Made by a program: the position numbers and the translations under genes. Shown one piece after another: positions 15,180-20,202 of a stretch of DNA of 20,202 nucleotides (the first letter of the stretch is position 1; each line of letters begins with the position of its first letter). Source of the stretch: a virus; the IMG/VR virus record IMGVR_UViG_3300010149_000245, positions 1 through 20,202 of that record. One strand, given 5' to 3'. The notes beneath the pieces were generated by a model. That model did not search any database. It was not told the DNA's origin and worked only from the letters and a program-made list of their open reading frames with translations.

Positions 15180-16401
15180 TTTCTTCGTTTGTAGTATTTG
15201 TTACTGAATCAGCATAGTCCTGCATGCGATCCAAAGGAATCATGTTGACTTGGATGTGGTGAGAATCGCCTCCATCAACCGGGCCAAGTCCCTCCTTACC
15301 CCGCACCTCATTGATCGACATAACTCCATCCTGCAAGGCTTGATGGTAGAATTTGGATCTTGATTCGCTGTCCGCGCGTAACAGGGTGTCGACATTAAAT
15401 TGGCATTGGAGGGTTTCATCCTCACTCAAGAGCTTGCGTTCGACTTCGTTTTCAATACGACGAACCCAAGGGAGGATGGTGCTTTGCTGGAACTGAAGGA
15501 CCTGCTGCTCGTAGTTGCTGTAAGCAGTGTTTCCTTCCAAGCCAATCATTGCAGGAGGCACAGAGTAGATACGCGCAATCTCTTCCGTGCTGTACTTTTT
15601 CATCTGCAAGAACTGGATCTGATCCAGAGATACCGATAGTGGTTGGTATTGAAAGCCTCCGCCAAGGATGGCAATCTTGTGAGCGTTGTGCTTACCCATG
15701 TACTCGCGCTCCCACATCTCCTGGGCTTGCTTCATCTGGTCTGCGCTCATGTGTTCCTTCGTAGAGAGGATACCTCCCATCATACCCCCGCTCTCAAAGA
15801 ACTTGGCACCGAAGTCTTGCACCGCCTTGGCCGTAGTAAAGTTTTGGATCTGCATGTGCGTGGGGTTGATGCCACGGAATGCGTTGATCTCCAACATGTC
15901 TGCTTGATGCACCGCGTTAGGGGCACCATCGTAGGTGTACCACTTCTCGCCCGTCTCAGGGTGGATGGTGTGGCTAACCCGGATCGCCGGGATGTAGAAA
16001 AGCTCCATGTTGCCGGGCTCTCTGCTGATGTAAGCATAGCCGGTACCGTGAAGCAAAGCGTCTGAACACATGAGCTGCCAAAACTCGTATGCACCGAGAT
16101 ACTTGTTTGGCTCCCTAGAAATCAGTCGGTGGACTGGATGGGCGGCGAGTAGATCCCGCGATCCGTTGGGAGATACTCTAACCACCGAGGCTTCAAGACT
16201 GGCAATAGTGTCGGCGATTTTGCTGACACACGCATAGACAGCAGACAGCTCCAGCGCGTCCGTTCCAAACTTGTAACCCTCACCATACAACCGAACATAC
16301 TGTGTGCGTAAGGCTGCTGTTGGTGAAACAAAGGTTGAACGGGAAGTAGCGGCGCGGAAGAGTCTAGTGAAGATGCTAGGCTTGGATGCTCCTTCAGACA
16401 T
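15172..16401 (-). CDS. Portal protein, HK97 family (409 aa)
   Basis: The portal forms the twelve-subunit ring at the capsid vertex through which DNA is packaged. Family hallmarks are SAVYACVSKIADTIASLEAS (residues 53-72), HPVHRLISREPNKYLGAYEF followed by a GTGYAYISR segment (about 88-127), and the stem/clip region ending in STILPWVRRIENEVERKLL. Length fits the family. I prefer the ATG at 16401, giving MSEGASKPSIFTRLF, which begins like other HK97-type portals. A GTG at 16446 overlapping the terminase stop (GTGA) would add 15 residues and cannot be excluded. The gene directly follows the terminase large subunit and overlaps the next gene by 8 nt. Confidence 0.93.
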   Translation of the reverse strand: MSEGASKPSIFTRLFRAATSRSTFVSPTAALRTQYVRLYGEGYKFGTDALELSAVYACVSKIADTIASLEASVVRVSPNGSRDLLAAHPVHRLISREPNKYLGAYEFWQLMCSDALLHGTGYAYISREPGNMELFYIPAIRVSHTIHPETGEKWYTYDGAPNAVHQADMLEINAFRGINPTHMQIQNFTTAKAVQDFGAKFFESGGMMGGILSTKEHMSADQMKQAQEMWEREYMGKHNAHKIAILGGGFQYQPLSVSLDQIQFLQMKKYSTEEIARIYSVPPAMIGLEGNTAYSNYEQQVLQFQQSTILPWVRRIENEVERKLLSEDETLQCQFNVDTLLRADSESRSKFYHQALQDGVMSINEVRGKEGLGPVDGGDSHHIQVNMIPLDRMQDYADSVTNTTNEENG

Positions 16402-16442
16402 TGGCACGAAAGTATTACTGATTAAGTGAGCGGAACAGGTTG

Positions 16443-18203
16443 TCACGCATTGGAACCGCCGATCACCGCCATAAAGAATTCAAAGTCCGGAGCATCGTCC
16501 TCCACGAAGGTCAAGGCTTCACCCATAGCCATGACTGCTGCAACCACCCCGTCGATCTTATCCCCACTCTTGGACTTGTCTGGTTTGATGTTTCCGCTGG
16601 CATCAAAACGCAAGCTTACGTTACCCATCATCCACCTAAGAACTTCGTCACCCCCGTGACAGACCTTGCCCTGGAGCACACACTTTTCAAACTCCTTAGA
16701 CGGGAAGGACATAGAGGCAAAACCCTGGCCGAACGGATCACAGGGAACACCATCGCCCTCTAGGTCGCGGATAAGGTTGAGGGAGTTCCATCGGTCATAC
16801 GCCACACCCTTTACGAGATACTTCTCCATAAGGTTGCGTTCGTCGTACTTCACCTTACCGTCCTGAATGTAGTGACCACTGATCAGTCTACGAATCACAT
16901 TGTAATCCGTGACGTTCCCGGGGGTTAAGTGTACGTGAGGGTCGTCCCTGAACCCAAGGTACACGCTACTCTCATCTTTGTCCAGGCGACGCTCCACAGC
17001 ACGCTCCGGCATAAAGTAGTGCATCTCAAAACCCCAGCCCTTATCATCGTTGCCCGTGCAGATCGCAAGCGCCGTGATGTCATCGGTCGAAGCGAGATCG
17101 AGTCCCAAGTACGCGACGGGCTTGCTCGCTTTCTCGTCTATGACGTGAGTAACGTGAGGCTCGCGACAGTTGGCGTCGCTCATCCAATCGTCGTCCGGAA
17201 TCCACACGGCCTCTGATCCCACGAACACGTTCAAGTGCTTTACCATAAACTCGGTGATGGAACGGCTCCCATAGAGCTTTGCGTTTTTGCATTGCGCCTC
17301 TAGATACTCTTTACTAATAGAGACCGAAAGGTTAGGGTTCGATTTTAGCCATGACTGGTAATCGTCCCATGCGTCCTCCTCGTCGATCTCATACGGAAGG
17401 ATAAGCAATCGGTCATTACTCTTCGTGCCATCAAGGACAGACTTACCAGCCTTCATAAACATGGCGCAAGGTCCGTCAGCAACAAAGCCGGCTGTCGTGA
17501 TAGCCAGCATCAAGGGTGACTGACGTGACCCCATAGATGAGGCTAGGACGCGGTACAGGTCTGCTGTCTTCATAGCGTGGAACTCGTCAACCACAGCGAG
17601 ATTCAGATTGAGACCGTCAAGGGTGTTCGCGTCAGAACTCAGCGGTTTGATAACGCCATTGCGAGGAGTCTTCACCTCAGCACGTTGCACCGTGAAGCGC
17701 TTGGAAAGAGCAGCGCTACTCTTCACGCATCTGCATATCTCATCAAACACCTCCTTAGCCTGATCCCTCTTAGTAGCTGCTGTGACAAGCTGAGGGGCTC
17801 CATCACCATCAAGGGTAGCCATTGCCAAAGCTATAGCTGCAGCAAGTTGGGACTTACCATTCTTACGTGCAACGAACAAGTGAGCAGTATTGAATCGCCG
17901 GTGGCCTAATGACTTGCTCACCCACCCAAATATCTGCCCGACAAAAAAAACCTGCCATGGCTCCAGCAGGAAAGGCTTACCCGCCAGCTCCCCACGGGTG
18001 TGTACGCACACGCGCTCTATGAAGTTCAGGTACCGAGCGGCTTCCCGAGCATCGAACTTCCACTCCCAATCTTCGTTTTCTAGGTCCGTGACAAAGCGAT
18101 CCGCTGCGAGCTTAATGTATTTACCCGTAGGGATTTCATCGTTAAGCACGCCATGGGCATACTCAAACATTTTAATCACGACTGTCGCGTCGACTCCTGA
18201 CAT
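16443..18203 (-). CDS. terL: Terminase large subunit (586 aa)
   Basis: This is the ATP-driven DNA packaging motor and headful or cos-cutting nuclease. The N-terminal ATPase has a Walker A variant ARKNGKS (residues 112-118) and a Walker B LAVVDE (202-207, Asp206-Glu207). A TAGF segment after it (237-240) fits the coupling region. The C-terminal RNase H-like nuclease has YLGLDLAST with Asp369, an AYDRW segment with Asp470, and GDKIDG with Asp548/Asp551 as likely metal ligands. Sequence style and length fit the HK97-type (Terminase_1) family. Its ATG overlaps the small-subunit stop as TAATG. The presence of an HNH protein nearby fits phages that cut at cos sites with HNH help. Confidence 0.96.
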   Translation of the reverse strand: MSGVDATVVIKMFEYAHGVLNDEIPTGKYIKLAADRFVTDLENEDWEWKFDAREAARYLNFIERVCVHTRGELAGKPFLLEPWQVFFVGQIFGWVSKSLGHRRFNTAHLFVARKNGKSQLAAAIALAMATLDGDGAPQLVTAATKRDQAKEVFDEICRCVKSSAALSKRFTVQRAEVKTPRNGVIKPLSSDANTLDGLNLNLAVVDEFHAMKTADLYRVLASSMGSRQSPLMLAITTAGFVADGPCAMFMKAGKSVLDGTKSNDRLLILPYEIDEEDAWDDYQSWLKSNPNLSVSISKEYLEAQCKNAKLYGSRSITEFMVKHLNVFVGSEAVWIPDDDWMSDANCREPHVTHVIDEKASKPVAYLGLDLASTDDITALAICTGNDDKGWGFEMHYFMPERAVERRLDKDESSVYLGFRDDPHVHLTPGNVTDYNVIRRLISGHYIQDGKVKYDERNLMEKYLVKGVAYDRWNSLNLIRDLEGDGVPCDPFGQGFASMSFPSKEFEKCVLQGKVCHGGDEVLRWMMGNVSLRFDASGNIKPDKSKSGDKIDGVVAAVMAMGEALTFVEDDAPDFEFFMAVIGGSNA

Positions 18204-18685
18204 TAAATCAAATCGTCAATCTCGTCGCCCTCTTGGGATTTGTCATTGGCGCTACTAGCGTTGGCCGCCGCCCCTAGGATACGGCTGCGGTCCATGGGAC
18301 TGAGCCCCAGCTTGGCACTGAGCTTGAGCACCTGATCCTGAGCCTTCGACAAGGCGGTAAACGCCCCACTAACATTTGATGTTCCGTTAGGGTAAACCTG
18401 GATAGCGTCTCCAAACCCATGCACATGACGAGCAACAGCGATATAGATTGCAAGGCTTTTCGCAAGCATAGTGACGGTGATAACATCAACTGATTCGATT
18501 AGACCTCGGTCGTTGAGGTAGTTCACCACAATTTCAAAGAGGCGGTTGCCGTCATCGTCCAACTGGAAGATGGGCTTCAGGTCCTTGGAGCCGATCTTAT
18601 TGATGGCGTTCTTTACGTCGTCACCTTCCTTGCTATTATTAAGCTGCTCTACGGCAGCCTTCATACGGTCTAGTGTATCTGACAT
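18203..18685 (-). CDS. terS: Terminase small subunit, P27-like (160 aa)
   Basis: The small subunit recognises the packaging start site and hands the DNA to the large subunit. Family evidence is the helical N-terminus, the central FEIVVNYLNDRGLIESVDV region and the C-terminal KLGLSPMDRSRILGAAA segment, a P27-family hallmark. The ending is acidic (QEGDEIDDLI). I place the start at the ATG at 18685, which overlaps the upstream stop as TGATG; a GTG at 18721 would overlap the upstream gene by 37 nt and looks wrong. It is immediately followed by the large subunit. Confidence 0.88.
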   Translation of the reverse strand: MSDTLDRMKAAVEQLNNSKEGDDVKNAINKIGSKDLKPIFQLDDDGNRLFEIVVNYLNDRGLIESVDVITVTMLAKSLAIYIAVARHVHGFGDAIQVYPNGTSNVSGAFTALSKAQDQVLKLSAKLGLSPMDRSRILGAAANASSANDKSQEGDEIDDLI

Positions 18686-19479
18686 CAGGCGTGAAGATTG
18701 TGGTAGTTCCAGATGCGCCACCCATACACCGTGCCACTGGTTTTTAGAGCTACTAGCGTGATACAGGCATTGCTTCTGTTGAGTTGGTAACCTTGAGAAT
18801 TCTGAACATGCTCCGATGAGCCCGAAGCCTTGGTTAGACTTATGGTGTAATTGCTGTCAAGCTGGCCGCCAGTAAAAATGGTGAAGATCTTACCGAGATT
18901 CTCCTGTGCGAGCGGCAACTCGAAAGTGTGTGACGAAGAACCACCTTGCACCTGAACCATGTCCAGAAAGTAAACCTGCTCATTGAGGTCAGCAACGGTA
19001 GTTGCATTTGGTTGAAGCTTATACATGGTCTTGACCTTCATGTGGTCGGCCCCCTGGAATGCCGGGCTCAAGAACACGGTGTCGGTGGTATCCACGCCAG
19101 TATCCATCTCCCACATCACTGTGACGTAGCCTTGGTGGATGTTGTCCACGTCTACGAAGTAACGCTCATCGAAAAGACGGATACGGAAGTTGGAGCTGTT
19201 TGCCGCAAGCATAGCAAGCTTGACCTGATCATGGATCGCAGTACACTCGCGGGCGCTCTTATGGAATACCGTGATGTCGACACGATAGGTGGTGGCGGCA
19301 GCATAGCTCTGCGTCACGGGTTCGTAGTCTACATTTCCAAGCGTGACCGTAAGGCCAGGCATTTGATCGCGCTGCGGGCGACGAGCGAAAGTTATCTTGT
19401 CTGCGGGTAGCAGGTCAGTCAGACCAGAGTAACTGATGAGGGCGCTGCGGACTTCCTGCAGCAAAGTGCTCATACTCAT
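18685..19479 (-). CDS. DUF3168-like tail terminator fused to a C-terminal beta domain (264 aa)
   Basis: Residues 1-126 resemble tail terminator/completion proteins of the DUF3168 type. Seen are LQEVRSALISYSGLTDLLPA, a PGLTVTLGNV strand, YRVDITVFHKS and a long helix after it, with a closing YVTVMWEMD strand. Such proteins cap the tail tube before joining the head. Residues 150-264 are extra; NLGKIFTIFTGG, NYTISLTKASG and CITLVALKTSG followed by YGWRIWN resemble beta domains at the ends of phage fibre proteins. The gene is out of its usual place, between HNH and terminase genes. Its ATG overlaps the HNH stop (ATGA). Confidence in the gene is high; in the terminator assignment, moderate. Confidence 0.65.
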   Translation of the reverse strand: MSMSTLLQEVRSALISYSGLTDLLPADKITFARRPQRDQMPGLTVTLGNVDYEPVTQSYAAATTYRVDITVFHKSARECTAIHDQVKLAMLAANSSNFRIRLFDERYFVDVDNIHQGYVTVMWEMDTGVDTTDTVFLSPAFQGADHMKVKTMYKLQPNATTVADLNEQVYFLDMVQVQGGSSSHTFELPLAQENLGKIFTIFTGGQLDSNYTISLTKASGSSEHVQNSQGYQLNRSNACITLVALKTSGTVYGWRIWNYHNLHA

Positions 19480-19904
19480 GTTCGAGTAATTTTTCTAAAG
19501 TGCTTACGACGGAGATAGTCCTCCCATTCCTTCTGGGTTTCAAAGTACACACCCTTGCCCGAGTAGCTGGCCCGCCTCACGTTGCATGATCGGCAACTGC
19601 CCACGATGTTCTCTTGATCAAAGAATTCTGATCGAGACGTTAAACGTGAAGAGGGGATGATGTGGTCAGCGTCCGTCGCTTCAGTGGCGATGCCGCATGC
19701 CAGGCACCACACGCACAGAGGGTCGCGGAACAAAACCGCATCCCGAGTCGCTTGCCACTCCGACGTCTTGTACAACGGGTTGCTCTGCGATGCTTCGCTA
19801 CCCTTAAAAGGTTTCTGCAACTGACCATCCTCCCGGCCACGCACCGATCGGCCCTTCTTCTCCGCCATCCATGGCTTTTTGCGAGCGCGTCTTTTGAGAT
19901 CCAT
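19476..19904 (-). CDS. HNH endonuclease (142 aa)
   Basis: The fold is recognised by a zinc-knuckle and HNH core: CVWC (Cys64, Cys67), DADHIIP (Asp80, His81), ENIVGSC with Asn99, and CRSCN (Cys104, Cys107, Asn108). A basic N-terminus (MDLKRRARKKPW) may bind DNA. In HK97-like phages, an HNH protein beside the terminase is needed with it for cos cleavage; position here fits that role. I choose the ATG at 19904. A GTG at 19982 would add a low-complexity Ser/His/Arg segment that is only the translation of short DNA repeats. The stop overlaps the next gene (ATGA). Confidence 0.9.
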   Translation of the reverse strand: MDLKRRARKKPWMAEKKGRSVRGREDGQLQKPFKGSEASQSNPLYKTSEWQATRDAVLFRDPLCVWCLACGIATEATDADHIIPSSRLTSRSEFFDQENIVGSCRSCNVRRASYSGKGVYFETQKEWEDYLRRKHFRKITRT

Positions 19905-19920
19905 TCCGCAATGATATGAC

Positions 19921-19938
19921 CGGTGATGTGAGCGGTGA
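19921..19938 (-). repeat. Two near-tandem 12-bp repeats with CGGTGA core
   Basis: On the plus strand CGGTGA occurs at 19921-19926 and 19933-19938. On the minus strand these belong to two adjoining 12-mers, TCACCGCTCACA and TCACCGGTCATA, matching at 10 of 12 positions. They lie just upstream of the chosen HNH start. Confidence 0.6.
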
Positions 19939-20056
19939 GATGGAGAGGAAGAATCGCGAAAGTTTTTTCCGAGCAACACCACCCGATCGCCGCAAGCCTA
20001 GTAACTGCGCGGGTCCTTACCCCTACCCCCCCTACACAAAATAAACTTTTAGAAAA

Positions 20057-20123
20057 CTATCTCTCCATCTCTCCGAGATCGGGGTTTGCCCAGTGTTTGC
20101 AAGGCTTTCCGCTGGAGAGATAG
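20057..20123. repeat. 10-bp inverted repeat with an 8-bp tandem repeat
   Basis: CTATCTCTCC (20057-20066) is perfectly complementary to GGAGAGATAG (20114-20123), 47 bp apart. The left arm overlaps two tandem copies of ATCTCTCC (20059-20074). The arms could bind a protein dimer or form a long-loop structure. Confidence 0.6.
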
Positions 20124-20149
20124 CGGTGAGGAACGGTGATATAGGGTGA
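20124..20149. repeat. Three CGGTGA-type hexamers at 10-bp spacing
   Basis: On the plus strand CGGTGA occurs at 20124-20129 and 20134-20139, and GGGTGA at 20144-20149. The exact 10-bp period puts the copies on one face of the helix. A longer GGTGAGGAA is repeated at 20125-20133 and 20145-20153. An inverted TCACCC follows at 20162-20167. Confidence 0.65.
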
Positions 20150-20202
20150 GGAAGCGGCATTTCACCCCCCCTGCGCAAATCTCGCCATAATGTTTCTTTG
20201 AT

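Larger units (their letters stand above)
19905..20202 (-). promoter_or_regulatory. Non-coding leader with repeats, candidate packaging or control site
   Basis: This is the only stretch near 300 bp without a supported gene. It contains five CGGTGA-like hexamers, a 10-bp inverted repeat, an 8-bp tandem repeat and two C7 runs. It lies directly upstream of the HNH and terminase genes, where cos or pac sites and operon promoters are common. I could not define a convincing promoter. The site assignment is an inference from place and repeats. Confidence 0.45.

Noticed and set aside
18686-18721. Longer small terminase subunit starting at a GTG at 18721
   Set aside because: It would overlap the upstream gene by 37 nt, whereas the ATG at 18685 makes a TGATG junction like those elsewhere in the operon.
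19905-19982. Longer HNH protein starting at a GTG at 19982
   Set aside because: The extra Ser/His/Arg-rich residues simply reflect the TCACCG-type DNA repeats, and an ATG at 19904 precedes a typical basic N-terminus.
20021-20060. G-quadruplex on the minus strand
   Set aside because: Only a G7 and a G4 run with a GG nearby; four tracts of three or more G are not clearly present.
20040-20060. Bacteroidota-type promoter (TAnnTTTG) in the AT-rich stretch on the minus strand
   Set aside because: TTTATTTTG is close to the -7 element but one base short, and no TTTG at the right distance upstream was found.

Overview
This window is a continuous virion-morphogenesis block of a tailed double-stranded DNA phage (or prophage) with an HK97-type capsid and a long non-contractile tail. 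Every gene I can support lies on the minus strand, so the module reads from right to left. No integrase, repressor, lysis, replication, tRNA or CRISPR feature is visible, so lifestyle cannot be judged. None of the gene starts inspected has a convincing Shine-Dalgarno sequence; most leaders are rich in A and T. That pattern is typical of Bacteroidota, so a phage of a Bacteroidota host is my best inference. The base composition looks close to balanced.

Reading order: a 298-bp non-coding leader with short repeats (19905-20202, possibly a packaging or control site); an HNH endonuclease; a DUF3168-like tail terminator carrying an extra C-terminal domain; terminase small and large subunits; portal; a 139-residue orphan; a 260-residue protein built from three phage modules; a fused prohead protease/major capsid protein with a very acidic linker; a hairpin terminator; an enlarged gp6-like head-tail connector; a head-tail adaptor; an HK97 gp10-like protein; three paralogous tail tube proteins; a second hairpin terminator; a two-frame tail assembly chaperone; the tape measure protein; a 1038-residue tail-tip protein; and a further tail gene that runs off the left edge.

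The genes are tightly packed. Many neighbours share TAATG, TGATG or ATGA junctions, which implies translational coupling. The two clear intrinsic-terminator-like hairpins follow the two proteins needed in most copies, the capsid protein and the tail tube group. They probably set the steps in expression along the operon. A third hairpin sits 7 nt downstream of a canonical X XXY YYZ heptamer (GGGAAAC) at the end of the first chaperone frame. This predicts a -1 ribosomal frameshift that yields a 220-residue fusion, analogous to lambda G/GT. All three hairpins contain a position that is a G.U wobble in the minus-strand transcript but a mismatch on the other strand, which supports RNA-level function in the direction of the genes.

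The most unusual points are the protease-capsid fusion with a possible internal start for free capsid protein, the tail terminator displaced to the front of the packaging genes and fused to a fibre-like domain, three tandem tail tube paralogs, the large insertion in the connector, and the repeat cluster upstream of the HNH gene. I see no wholly new defence or mobile system; the novelty lies in rearranged and fused virion parts.
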